From: Ottelia alismoides
Taxonomy: Eukaryota; Streptophyta; Magnoliopsida; Alismatales; Hydrocharitaceae
Direction: 5' to 3'
NCBI GenBank assembly: GCA_037367405.1
Contig: JAZKJV010008882.1
Location: 1,302,001-1,366,000, forward strand
DNA: 64,000 nt
The notes below the pieces were generated by a model, which did no database searches, had not been told where the DNA came from, and was given only the letters and a program-made list of their open reading frames with translations. The translations under genes and the position numbers were made by a program. Positions within the stretch are counted from its first letter, which is position 1, and each line of letters begins with the position of its first letter. This document shows positions 22,289 to 33,332 of the stretch, piece by piece.

Positions 22289-22671
22289 TGGGTCACTCTG
22301 GATAGTTTTCTTTTGTCTTCCTTTCTTAAGCGCATGAGGAAAAGGAATGGAAGCATTTGAGACAGGAGAGAGAGAGATCCAGAATTATAAATAAGAGCAT
22401 CTTTATTGAATCTGGAGTTCTTATTACAATCATAATGTTTTGGATTATCATCATGTTGCTGAAATAGTGACAAAGGTATTTTCGCAGCAACTAGAGGTTC
22501 AAGGTCCTCTTTATTCTCCATAGATGCTTTTCCCTTCCTTCGGGCAGAAATCCTCGGGTGTACTTCGTCTTCATTCTCAGAAGTATCCTCCGGTTGATCT
22601 TCTGAGTCATGTTGGTCAGCTTCCTTTGCCCGGTCAGGTACGACCACGGTCCTTCCGCTCCTGAGGGACAT
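22285..22671 (-). pseudogene. gag: Element B Gag C-terminal segment (left side of Copia F)
   Basis: This is the Gag-pol junction segment, starting at the Copia target duplication. It carries SLRSGRTVVV, an LRSG motif typical of Athila and Tat Gag-pol proteins, then an acidic and basic linker. The frame departs from pol in a short TC repeat (22362-22378); beyond that point the pol frame, not this one, keeps Athila-like residues. The TGA/ATG overlap at 22287-22283 is therefore a coincidence of the shift. Confidence 0.8.
22667..22671. repeat. Target site duplication of Copia F, left copy
   Basis: GACAT immediately precedes the left LTR; the matching copy is at 33333-33337. Both lie in the B Gag coding sequence. 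Confidence 0.95.
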
Positions 22672-23297
22672 TGTTAGCAATGTGAGCCCCGGGCGAACCA
22701 TTTCTACAATAAATGTTATTGTAATGAATAAATTATCAATAAAAGTTATTGTTTATTTTTCACTCCCCTTTCTGAGATTAATGAATGAATGCACTATAGG
22801 GTCCCTCTGTACAATAAGGGTTATGTACCATGGCCAACTTGATGATCATACAGCTGTTGATTCATTGGATGGATCATAGAGGCTGATGCTTGGATGAATA
22901 TCTAAGGAGTTAGATAGAGGACTCATCAAGCATCATCAAATGATCATTAAGTGATGATCTCCAGTCTGAGTGGGAGATGGCAATCCTATCTCATATGACT
23001 GATATCTGACTGACCTCTTGATGCAGGTCCTCTGCATGGGAATAATGATTCAGAGGTGTCAGGTTAGTTAAGTCAATAGGGTTGACTTGACGAGATCGAG
23101 ATAACCAAAGACCTACGTTGAATACTGTCACGACTTAGGCATGCATCCTCTGACTAGAGACAGATGTATTGCTATATGTCTGAGTATGTACATTTGGCAG
23201 ACCAATAGGTTGATGACCTAATCAAGGTCTATATACCGGCGAACTGGTGTGCATGTAAGGACATATGAGTAATACGATCTCTCAAAGGGATCATACA

Positions 23298-24577
23298 GGT
23301 TCACTTGTGAACCGGGAGACATGAGCTCACTCATGAGGTATTGGGACTAAACAAATTCCATGCATGGTCGTCATGCTTTGGAAGCATGACATGAATTTGA
23401 AGGTAAGATATATGCTTTGTGAAAGCATATGATCTATACCAAATCCCGATGACCAAGATTGAGAAACTTAATGATCTAACCCTGAAGATGACAGTGTAAA
23501 AGTGATCTTTATCTTCAATATGATCATGAGTCTTCCAGTATGTAGGATGTGCAGGTATTAGGAATACCTGAAGGGTGATTTGATCATATACGATTGTATA
23601 ACCATGACGCTTCCATTCCGAGGGAGTGATGAAACAGGATTGGATTTTAGTGACTCCTCTCATTAGAGAAGTGACCTAATCTTAGTCCATGAACTGGACA
23701 TTGGTCTGAATAAGATTCAGATGCAATGAGAAGATTAAGTCTACGGTCTTGATTTGATCAAGCATCAGTGGGAGGTCCATAGGATCTATAGTTGAGATAT
23801 GATCTCAACATCCAAGTCACTATACGTGGAACAATACAATCGCCCTGTCCTTATCTCCAAGTATCTGAGGAGAAATAGCATTGTTCTTAAATGGTTTAAG
23901 AACAATTCCATAAGATCTAAGCAAAGAGAATTTGATAATTAAAAGTGTTTTAATTATCATGATGTATGAGAAATTATCCAATATGATTAAATGTGATTTA
24001 ATTAGTTTGGATAAGAATAATGTGGATAGAGATATCCAATTATTCATGATATATTATAAATGTGATTTATAATGTATTAGAGAGAGTTACTTATAATTTA
24101 TATGTGTTGATTAATTATGATGTGTATTGGATACACATTGTGTAATTAATTAACAATATGAATTACATGTTGTTTTGGGTTGTGAATATGATTCACAATT
24201 TTTCCATGGCAAGACTGCAATATTCTCAAAGATAATTGTGAATTATTTTTTGAGAAATAAAACCCAAATTATTTTGTTGCAAATAAATAAGAGAGAGATT
24301 ACATGGAGATTACAATCTCCATGCAATCCACGGTGGACGGCACACCACTCCTAATTGGAGTGGGTGTGCGCCTACATGGAAGGCACATGGAGATGAAATC
24401 TCCATGTGTCTTCTCTCCTTATTTGTTGGGTTAATTTAGGAGCAAATTATATTTGATTTTATCAAATATATTTTGACCTAAATTTGTTGCTTTTGACAAC
24501 AACAATCTCAGCCATTGGATGAACATAAATCAATCTCATCCATTGATTTTATGTGTCCCATGGATTGAGATCCATGG
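23298..24577. repeat. Hairpin-dense U3 of Copia F
   Basis: Perfect inverted repeats with mostly 3-base loops occur at 23298-23313, 23370-23390, 23410-23430, 23552-23570, 23705-23721, 23791-23809, 23880-23906, 23933-23959, 23986-24002, 24053-24073, 24120-24138, 24180-24198, 24302-24323, 24384-24408, 24448-24470 and 24558-24577. Arms are 7-12 bp; many loops are GTG, TGG, ATG or AGG. The 3' LTR repeats them, and several are kept in element E with altered loops. Confidence 0.75.
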
Positions 24578-24589
24578 ATCCCAAAACCC

Positions 24590-24597
24590 TATAAATA
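24590..24597 (+). promoter_or_regulatory. TATA box of the Copia F 5' LTR
   Basis: TATAAATA in the context CCCTATAAATAGAG matches the plant TATA consensus and lies about 55 bp before a CT-rich initiator-like tract. The copy in the 3' LTR is at 32758-32765. Confidence 0.75.
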
Positions 24598-25164
24598 GAG
24601 AGGCATTCTTGGCTCTCTCTTTACACATGCTATTGTAGCACAAAACTCTCTCTCTCTCTCTCTCATATACACGACAGCCCTCTCTCCCTCTCTTCTTGGT
24701 GGCCGTCCACCTTGGTGGAGAGAAACGTCGTCGCCCGCGCCATCGTGCTGCCGCTTCGACTCTCTGCGGTTCTTTGTCTTCTTGGAGTGCTTCACTCACG
24801 AAGGAGACGTTTGATCTCGTGCGACGAGATCAGGAGCAACCGCGCTTGGATCATCTTGGATTGCGAGGACACCGCGACTCATCTCCGCGCTCGCAAGCCG
24901 TTACTCCGACGATCGGACTTGAGACAGGAGGTCTCTTTTCGTAGAGACTCGATCAACCACGCTTCAAGAGGTATTGCATTATACTTGATGTGGTTATAGA
25001 TGAAACGATTTGAGAATGGTTCTCGGATCATGTGATTTCATCGGTTTAAAAATTTTAAAATTCCGCTGCTCCGAACAACTAGTACGACTAGTCGTTCTTC
25101 GTCGTATTCGATACGACGATCACGCTTCCGTGATGCGCTTGAGGATTTCTCCATATCCTTCAAG

Positions 25165-25176
25165 TGGTATCAGAGC
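25165..25176 (+). other. Primer binding site of Copia F (tRNA-iMet)
   Basis: TGGTATCAGAGC starts two bases after the LTR; it is complementary to the 3' end of initiator tRNA-Met, the standard plant Copia primer. Confidence 0.95.
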
Positions 25177-26906
25177 CTTAGGTCGACGGTTTCGAATATG
25201 ATTCGAAAAACCGAGGACGACTTGGGTTCGTTTAGGTCGCGAAAGTTTTCATCGCATTTGATTTCGCGGATCTGTTTAGTAAATAAATTCGGCACTGTTT
25301 AAATTGTTTAAACACGAATTTAAAACTTGGATTTTGTTCCCCATTAAATAAGGAAACCATAGGAACTGAGTTTGCGTAAATCGGATTTCGTATGCTCTAG
25401 TTATGGTTATTTTAATGGACATGTATGCACTGTTGCGGGAACAATAGATTTTAACATGATTAAAGAGTTAATTACTGTTATCATCTGCCTCGAAATGCGT
25501 GCAAATCCACTTAGGTTCTGTTGTAAATCAAGTTAGCAATCTATGAAAATTGAGTTTGCTTAATTTGGATTTAAATTGATTGAGATATGCCAATTTTAGT
25601 GAATAGGGGTCTATACTGAAATTGCATTCCTAATCTAGAACCAAGTGATTGTCAATTAGTGAAATTAATTGTTAATTTCGTGAAATAATCTTGAATAATA
25701 TTTGTGAAATATTGATACATGATTATTTGCCTAATTGACATGGCCCCAACCAATTAATTGATTAAGATGTGATCTAAATCATAAATTGGAAACAACAATC
25801 TTCAAACTTGATGCTTGAATAGGATTTGTGAATTTGTCTAGCAAATTTCCTTATAATCAAAAATGTTTTGATTATTACTATATGGTACAATTTCGGTTGA
25901 AAAACCGATGATCATCTCAAGTACAAATTAATCAATTTGGCATTATCCTTTCCCGAGGCGGATATGGTGCCTAGTCGGAGAGCATTGGGGTTGCGGGTTG
26001 CAACGTATGTGGTCCGTCCCACTCTCGTCGGTACTGGCCATGACAGCGGGTAGGGCCGGGATAATGTCCGAGGGATTAAGATGTATTTTTCTAATTATTA
26101 AAATTCGAATTAATACGTATTTTGAGATATTACCATATATGTATTCAAGTAAAATAATCAAGTTTGATTGTTTGAATTGGATTGATAATTAATTTAATAT
26201 GATTAAATTGATTATGTCCAATTGAAATACTCTGATATGATTAGAGTTATTAATTCCCTTGGAAGAATTAATTATGTGAATGTGATTCACGATAATTAAT
26301 TAAAATTTGAATATGAAGATGGAGGATCACATAAGTGACATCCATGGTCTCCCGTCAAGGCGAAGAGTTTCGTCGCCAGGGATTGCATATGGGAGACGCC
26401 TGTCCGAAGTGACAGCTCCCGTGTGCAAGCGCATCTGGATTGGGCTCTTTGCTTCTCGAAAGAGTAAGGCCGTATGCGTAGTGACCCCAATATCGGATCC
26501 TCATATTATTGGGGCGATATTGGATTGCGCATAGCGAGTACTATTCCTGTTGACGGTTGGTTCAATTAACAACGGGTCAACATCGCCTTAGGGGTGGTGG
26601 GTTCGGGTGTTAAAGACCGAATTGGGAAATTGCAAGTTGGACTTGCAAAATGGAATGAGTTCCTGCTTTCCTTTATTGGAGTCACAGATTCTCATATTAT
26701 TGGGATGTGACAATGATAAAGAGGAGATCCCAATTCTTGCTAGAGATATAGCGGTAAGTATATCTCTTACTTTGAAAGTGATTAAGGGAATGAACTTTCA
26801 AAGTCGACAATGCAAGAATAATTTGATTTAAAATACCTTAATCAAATATCATAAATTTGAATATATATTTCTATATTCTAATATAGTGCATTCTTAATTT
26901 CAGAAA
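25177..26906 (+). other. Leader of Copia F with conserved structured blocks
   Basis: It is non-coding. Blocks at 25949-26056, 26323-26415 and about 26465-26540 are nearly identical to element E while the sequence between them diverges. They contain inverted repeats such as GTTGC-GGGTT-GCAAC, GTCTCCC...GGGAGAC and CCAATATCG...CGATATTGG. A packaging or dimerisation signal is one explanation. Confidence 0.65.
26754..26903 (+). other. Putative leader intron of Copia F
   Basis: Donor GCG|GTAAGT and acceptor TTAATTTCAG| bound a 150-nt AT-rich segment ending three bases before the Gag ATG. Element E has the same sites 147 nt apart (60239-60385). Confidence 0.5.
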
Positions 26907-29900
26907 ATGAAGTCTTTGAACCCACTTAGTAGGCTTCTTGAGGTCAACCAATTGACCGGCCCGAATTACTCGGATTGGATCCGAAATTTGGAGCTTGTTC
27001 TCTCTGCTGAGCGCATTAGTTATGTGCTATCCGAGGACAAGCTTGAGAACCCTAAGTCCAAGGAAGAAAAAGCATTTAATGACAAGTATGATGAAGATCA
27101 TGTCTTGGCTAGGTGCTATATCCTAGGTTCTCTCTCCAATGTGCTGCAAAAGCAACATGTGGAGATGAATACCTGTCAGGAAATAATGCAGAATCTTAAA
27201 GATATGTTTGATGACATTAACCGCACTCAGCGGTACAATGTTATGAAAGACCTCATTCGTTGTAGAATGCAGGAAGGGACTTCGGTCCGTGAACATGTAC
27301 TCAAAATGTTTGGGTACTTGTCGGAGCTAGAGACTCTTGGGGCAACAATGGATGCAGACATGCAAGCTGACTTCATTCTGCTGTCATTGCCCAAGTCTTT
27401 TAATAACTTTGTAGTGTCATTCCACATGAACAAGTTGGAATTGACAAATGCTGCTCTCCTTGCTTCATTAAAGTCCGCAGAGGACGTAATGAAGAAGGAT
27501 GGTCCCAGTGGCAGTGCAATGGTTGCACAGGTCAAAGGGAAGCGCGGTCGGAAGCATGGTTCTCAGAAGGGCCCGGCCCAGAAGAGAAAGAAGAAGGGAC
27601 AAAGTGTCGCCTCTTCTTCCAATGCATCCACTCTCATGGCGTCGAAGAAAACCGACGTCTGTCATCACTGCAAGAAGCCGGGGCACTGGAAGCGTAACTG
27701 CCCAGATTACCTGAAGTCCTCAGACAAAGGTAAAGCCCCAGCAGGTATAAAATCTACTTTCATCATTGAAACTAGCTTTCTCGTTGGACGAGAAGGAAGT
27801 TGGGTTGTAGATTCTGGTGCTTCTGTTCATGTATGCAATTTGTTGCATTTGTTTCAGGAAACTAGGAACCTTGAGGAAGGGGAGATAGTCATCCAGATGG
27901 GATCTGATGCAAGTGTTGCAGCAGTAGCCGTCGGGACTTGTAGACTATCATTATCTAGTGGGAGAGTCCTTATACTTAAAGAATGTCTTTATGTACCCGA
28001 AGTCAGAAGGAACTTGATATCTGTATCTAAGCTTGTTAGAAGCGGATATTCTTTCCTTTTCTGTAATAAATTAGTCATAAGTCGTTATGATAAATATATT
28101 GCGGATGGTATTTTGACTTCTGGTGGACTCTATGAATTGTGCATTGATAAATGTATTATGAATGTGACAACCACTAATAAAAACCCTAAAAGATCCAGAG
28201 AGGATAAAAATATCTCAAATGAGATATGGCATCAAAGGCTTGGTCATTTGTCTGTTGATAGGATCAATAGATTGATAAAGGATGGACCTCTAGATTTTCT
28301 ACAGGTTCAACCTCTGCCCACTTGCAAACATTGCATACAAGGCAAAATGACTAGGACGCCTTTCCGTAACAAGGTTACGAGATGCGAAGGTATTATTGAC
28401 CTAATACATACCGATGTATGTGGTCCCTTCAGTACCGCGACTCGAAATGGATACCGATATTATTTGACGTTTATCGATGACCATTCGCGATACGGGTTTA
28501 TCTTCCTATTACGTCATAAGTCTGAAACCTTTGAAAAGTTCAAAGAATTCAAGGCTTTGGTTGAGAACCAAACCGATAGGAAGATTAAACGGATTCGATC
28601 TGATCGAGGTGGCGAGTACCTATCAGATGAATTCAAGGAATACCTCAAGGAGAATGGAATTGTTTCCAATCTCACTCCTCCTGGAACTCCCCAACTAAAT
28701 GGTGTTGCTGAAAGACGCAACAGGACCATCATGGACATGGTCCGATCAATGATGAATAAAGCAAATTTACCTCTTAGTTTCTGGGGATATGCAGTAGAGA
28801 CTGCAATATATATCCTGAATAAGATTCCTAGCAAATCCGTGCCTAAGACTCCTCATGAGCTATGGTATGGAACCAAACCTAGTGTTAATCACTTGAGGGT
28901 TTGGGGTTGCTTGGTCTATGCGAAGAACGTAGACGCAAGTAAGCTAGAATCTCGCTCTCGTGAGTGCTACTTCATTGGGTATGTTAAAGATGGTATTGGA
29001 TACCAACTTTATGACCCTGAGACCCAAAAGGTTTTTGTTTCTAGAGATGTGAAGTTTCTGGAGAATGATTTCCATAAAGGTCAAGACAACAATGAAGTAG
29101 AGGAATTCTTTGAATCCCCTGAGGATTCTGAACTTCCTAGACCAGAAACAGAAGAGATAAATAAAGATGAAACACCCATACCTCTTCGAAGGAGTTCGAG
29201 GGTGGTTGCACCACCTGAAAGGTATGGATTCCATGTGTCAGGTGAAACTGACATTGATCCTACTTCATTTGAGGAAGCACTCGCGGATCAAGACATGGAT
29301 AGATGGATGCTAGCAATGAAGTCAGAAATTGACTCCATGCATAAGAATGGTGTATGGACCCTAGAGGATCCACCTAAAGGGGTAAAACCCATTGGGTGTA
29401 AATGGATCTTCAAAAGAAAGAGGGGACCTGATGGGAAAGTAGAGACTTTCAAGGCACGGCTCGTAGCCAAGGGCTACACACAGAGAGAAGGCATCGACTA
29501 CGATGAGACATTCTCTCCTGTGGCTATGCTTAAATCCATCCGGACATTGCTAGCTATAGCTGCATATCTTGACTACGACATCTGGCAGATGGACGTCAAG
29601 ACGGCTTTCCTCAATGGATACCTCGAGGAGGATAACTACATGGAGCAGCCCCAGGGCTTCATGATTGAGGATGGTAAAGTATGCAAGCTGAAGAAATCCA
29701 TCTATGGGCTCAAGCAAGCTTCTCGTAGTTGGAACATCAGATTTGACGAAACCATAAAGAGTTATGATTTTGTGCAAAATCCTGATGAACCTTGTGTATA
29801 CAAGAAGCTTAGTGGGAGCGCCGTTGTGTTCATCGTGCTTTATGTAGATGACATCCTTATCATTGGGAATGATACAGGGATGATGACCAGTGTAAAGATT

Positions 29901-30824
29901 TGGCTATCCCATACCTTTGAGATGAAAGATCTTGGAGAAGCCTCTTATATCTTAGGCCTGAAGCTGTTCAGAAACCGAGAAAAGAGGATTTTGGGATTGT
30001 CACAACATGGATACATTAAGAAGATTCTTGAACGATTCCGTATGGATAGTTCAAAGAAAGGATTCCTACCCTTAAGACATGGTATCCACCTGTCAAAAGG
30101 AATGGCTCCTCAAAGTGTTGAGGAAAAGAAGGCCATGGCTGGATGTCCTTATGCATCAGCCGTAGGAAGCTTAATGTATGCCATGATGTGCACTAGGCCA
30201 GATATCTGCCATGCAGTGGGAGTGGTAAGTCGTTACCAATCCTGCTATGGAGAACAACACTGGAATGCAGTAAAGAACATATTCAAATATCTAAGACGGA
30301 CGCAAGATTACATCTTGGTCTATGGAGATGGTGATCTCCAAGTCTTGGGATATACAGATTCTGACTTCCAATCGGATGTAGATGATCGAAAGTCGACATC
30401 GGGGTTCGTGTTCTTGTTGAATGGTGGTGCTGTGAGCTGGAGAAGCAAGAAGCAGGACACTACTGCAGATTCAACAACGGAAGCCGAATACATTGCCGCA
30501 TCGGATGCTGCGAAGGAGGCGGTGTGGTTGCGCAAGTTCGTGCTGGAGCTTGGCGTAGTTTCCTCTGATTCTCCCATCCCGTTACTCTGCGATAACACGG
30601 GAGCCATTGCCCAGGCAAAGGAACCTAGATGGCATCAAAAGAGCAAGCACGTGGAAAGGAAATACCACATCATTCGGGAGATACAAAAGCGTGGTGACAT
30701 CATCATCACCAAGGTGGCCTCTGCCGACAACGTTGCTGATCCTCTTACCAAACCTCTGACACAAGAGGTTTTCGACCAGCATGTAATGAGTATGGGTTTA
30801 AAGATTGTACCTGAATGGTTCTGA
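26907..30824 (+). CDS. gag-pol: Copia F Gag-Pol polyprotein
   Basis: This is an intact 1305-residue polyprotein that forms virus-like particles and copies and integrates the element. Order: Gag (1-230, Copia-type capsid with LTGPNYSDWIRNL); basic tract 207-230; zinc knuckle C252-C255-H260-C265; aspartic protease DSGAS (D302); a pre-integrase segment IWHQRLGHLS; integrase core with D503, D566 and E602 (DD35E); RT (RVT_2) beginning near 805, with active site YVDD at 979-982; RNase H near the C-terminus with CDNTGAIAQA and ADNVADPLTKPL. The start follows the leader intron acceptor directly. There are no stops or frameshifts. Its LTRs are about 99.3% identical, so recent activity is likely. Unlike the Athila elements, Gag and Pol are in one frame, as usual for Copia. 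Confidence 0.97.
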   Translation: MKSLNPLSRLLEVNQLTGPNYSDWIRNLELVLSAERISYVLSEDKLENPKSKEEKAFNDKYDEDHVLARCYILGSLSNVLQKQHVEMNTCQEIMQNLKDMFDDINRTQRYNVMKDLIRCRMQEGTSVREHVLKMFGYLSELETLGATMDADMQADFILLSLPKSFNNFVVSFHMNKLELTNAALLASLKSAEDVMKKDGPSGSAMVAQVKGKRGRKHGSQKGPAQKRKKKGQSVASSSNASTLMASKKTDVCHHCKKPGHWKRNCPDYLKSSDKGKAPAGIKSTFIIETSFLVGREGSWVVDSGASVHVCNLLHLFQETRNLEEGEIVIQMGSDASVAAVAVGTCRLSLSSGRVLILKECLYVPEVRRNLISVSKLVRSGYSFLFCNKLVISRYDKYIADGILTSGGLYELCIDKCIMNVTTTNKNPKRSREDKNISNEIWHQRLGHLSVDRINRLIKDGPLDFLQVQPLPTCKHCIQGKMTRTPFRNKVTRCEGIIDLIHTDVCGPFSTATRNGYRYYLTFIDDHSRYGFIFLLRHKSETFEKFKEFKALVENQTDRKIKRIRSDRGGEYLSDEFKEYLKENGIVSNLTPPGTPQLNGVAERRNRTIMDMVRSMMNKANLPLSFWGYAVETAIYILNKIPSKSVPKTPHELWYGTKPSVNHLRVWGCLVYAKNVDASKLESRSRECYFIGYVKDGIGYQLYDPETQKVFVSRDVKFLENDFHKGQDNNEVEEFFESPEDSELPRPETEEINKDETPIPLRRSSRVVAPPERYGFHVSGETDIDPTSFEEALADQDMDRWMLAMKSEIDSMHKNGVWTLEDPPKGVKPIGCKWIFKRKRGPDGKVETFKARLVAKGYTQREGIDYDETFSPVAMLKSIRTLLAIAAYLDYDIWQMDVKTAFLNGYLEEDNYMEQPQGFMIEDGKVCKLKKSIYGLKQASRSWNIRFDETIKSYDFVQNPDEPCVYKKLSGSAVVFIVLYVDDILIIGNDTGMMTSVKIWLSHTFEMKDLGEASYILGLKLFRNREKRILGLSQHGYIKKILERFRMDSSKKGFLPLRHGIHLSKGMAPQSVEEKKAMAGCPYASAVGSLMYAMMCTRPDICHAVGVVSRYQSCYGEQHWNAVKNIFKYLRRTQDYILVYGDGDLQVLGYTDSDFQSDVDDRKSTSGFVFLLNGGAVSWRSKKQDTTADSTTEAEYIAASDAAKEAVWLRKFVLELGVVSSDSPIPLLCDNTGAIAQAKEPRWHQKSKHVERKYHIIREIQKRGDIIITKVASADNVADPLTKPLTQEVFDQHVMSMGLKIVPEWF

Positions 30825-30839
30825 GGGCTAGTGGGAGAT
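30825..30839 (+). other. Polypurine tract of Copia F
   Basis: AGTGGGAGAT lies against the 3' LTR start TGTTAG, directly after the stop codon TGA (30822-30824), so there is essentially no 3' UTR before U3. Confidence 0.85.
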
Positions 30840-33332
30840 TGTTAGCAATGTGAGCCCCGGGCGAACCATTTCTACAATAAATGTTATTGTAATGAATAAA
30901 TTATCAATAAAAGTTATTGTTTATTTTTCACTCCCCTTTCTGAGATTAATGAATGAATGCACTATAGGGTCCCTCTGTACAATAAGGGTTATGTACCATG
31001 GCCAACTTGATGATCATACAACTGTTGATTCATTGGATGGATCATAGAGGCTGATGCTTGGATGAATATCTAAGGAGTTAGATAGAGGACTCATCAAGCA
31101 TCATCAAATGATCATTAAGTGATGATCTCCAGTCTGAGTGGGAGATGGTAATCCTATCTCATATGACTGATATCTGACTGACCTCTTGATGCAGGTCCTC
31201 TGCATGGGAATAATGATTCATAGGTGTCAGGTTAGTTAAGTCAATAGGGTTGACTTGACGAGATCGAGATAACCAAAGACCTACGTTGAATACTGTCACG
31301 ACTTAGGCATGCATCCTCTGACTAGAGACAGATGTATTGCTATATGTCTGAGTATGTACATTTGGCAGACCAATAGGTTGATGACCTAATCAAGGTCTAT
31401 ATACCGGCGAGCTGGTGTGCATGTAAGGACATATGAGTAATACGATCTCTCAAAGGGATCATACAGGTTCACTTGTGAACCGGGAGACATGAGCTCACTC
31501 ATGAGGTATTGGGACTGAACAAATTCCATGCATGGTCGTCATGCTTTGGAAGCATGACATGAATTTGAAGGTAAGATATATGCTTTGTGAAAGCATATGA
31601 TCTATACCAAATCCCGATGACCAAGATTGAGAAACTTAATGATCTAACCCTGAAGATGACAGTGTAAAAGTGATCTTTATCTTCAGGATGATCATGAGTC
31701 TTCCAGTATGTAGGATGTGCAGGTATTAGGAATACCTGAAGGGTGATTTGATCATATACGATTGTATAACCATGACGCTTCCATTCCGAGGGAGTGATGA
31801 AACAGGATTGGATTTTAGTGACTCCTCTCATTAGAGAAGTGACCTAATCTTAGTCCATGAACTGGACATTGGTCTGAATAAGATTCAGATGCAATGAGAA
31901 GATTAAGTCTACGGTCTTGATTTGATCAAGCATCAGTGGGAGGTCCATAGGATCTGGAGTTGAGATATGATCTCAACATCCAAGTCACTATACGTGGAAC
32001 AATACAATCGCCCTGTCCTTATCGCCAAGTATCTGAGGAGAAATAGCATTGTTCTTAAATGGTTTAAGAACAATTCCATAAGATCTAAGCAAAGAGAATT
32101 TGATAATTAAAAGTGTTTTAATTATCATGATGTATGAGAAATTATCCAATATGATTAAATGTGATTTAATTAGTTTGGATAAGAATAATGTGGATAGAGA
32201 TATCCAATTATTCATGATATATTATAAATGTGATTTATAATGTATTAGAGAGAGTTACTTATAATTTATATGTGTTGATTAATTATGATGTGTATTGGAT
32301 ACACATTGTGTAATTAATTAACAATATGAATTACATGTTGTTTTGGGTTGTGAATATGATTCACAATTTTTCCATGGCAAGATTGCAATATTCTCAAAGA
32401 TAATTGTGAATTATTTTTTGAGAAATAAAACCCAAATTATTTTGTTGCAAATAAATAAGAGAGAGATTACATGGAGATTACAATCTCCATGCAATCCATG
32501 GCGGACGGCACACCACTCCTAATTGGAGTGGGTGTGCGCCTACATGGAAGGCACATGGAGATGAAATCTCCATGTGTCTTCTCTCCTTATTTGTTGGGTT
32601 AATTTAGGAGCAAATTATATTTGATTTTATCAAATATATTTTGACCTAAATTTGTTGCTTTTGACAACAACAATCTCAGCCATTGGATGAACATAAATCA
32701 ATCTCATCCATTGATTTTATGTGTCCCATGGATTGAGATCCATGGATCCCAAAACCCTATAAATAGAGAGGCATTCTTGGCTCTCTCTTTACACATGCTA
32801 TTGTAGCACAAAACTCTCTCTCTCTCTCTCTCTCATATACACGACAACCCTCTCTCCCTCTCTTCTTGGTGGCCGTCCACCTTGGTGGAGAGAAACGTCG
32901 TCGCCCGCGCCATCGTGCTGCCGCTTCGACTCTCTGCGGTTCTTTGTCTTCTTGGAGTGCTTCACTCACGAAGGAGACGTTTGATCTCGTGCGACGAGAT
33001 CAGGAGCAACCGCGCTTGGATCATCTTGGATTGCGAGGACAACACGACTCATCTCCGCGCTCGCAAGCCGTTACTCCGACGATCGGACTTGAGACAGGAG
33101 GTCTCTTTTCGTAGAGACTCGATCAACCACGCTTCAAGAGGTATTGCATTATACTTGATGTGGTTATAGATGAAACGATTTGAGAATGGTTCTCGGATCA
33201 TGTGGTTTCATCGGTTTAAAAATTTTAAAATTCCGCTGCTCCGAACAACTAGTACGACTAGTCGTTCTTCGTCGTATTCGATACGACGATCACGCTTCCG
33301 TGATGCGCTTGAGGATTTCTCCATATCCTTCA
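30840..33332 (+). repeat. 3' LTR of Copia F
   Basis: It is a near-identical copy of 22672-25162, two bases longer because of one CT repeat unit. It is followed by the second GACAT (33333-33337). Confidence 0.96.

Larger units (their letters stand above)
22672..25162 (+). repeat. 5' LTR of Copia F
   Basis: It runs TGTTAGCAATG to TATCCTTCA. U3 (to about 24580) is dense in perfect short hairpins. A TATA box is at 24590, followed by a CT microsatellite (about 24644-24663) near the expected start of transcription and a GC-rich R/U5. Confidence 0.96.
22672..33332 (+). mobile_element. Element F: complete Ty1/Copia retrotransposon
   Basis: A 10.66-kb element with LTRs of 2491 and 2493 bp, primer site TGGTATCAGAGC, a leader of about 1.74 kb, one 1305-codon polyprotein, polypurine tract and 5-bp target duplications. 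LTR comparison by eye gives 17 substitutions and one 2-bp CT indel, about 0.7%, the lowest of the datable elements. Gag and RT features suggest the Angela/Tork/SIRE group of plant Copia; I cannot fix the lineage. Nothing visible prevents it from being autonomous. Confidence 0.97.

Noticed and set aside
23298..24577. Repeated short inverted repeats as a CRISPR array
   Set aside because: Arms differ from each other, there are no constant repeats or spacers, and the sequence is a plant Copia LTR.
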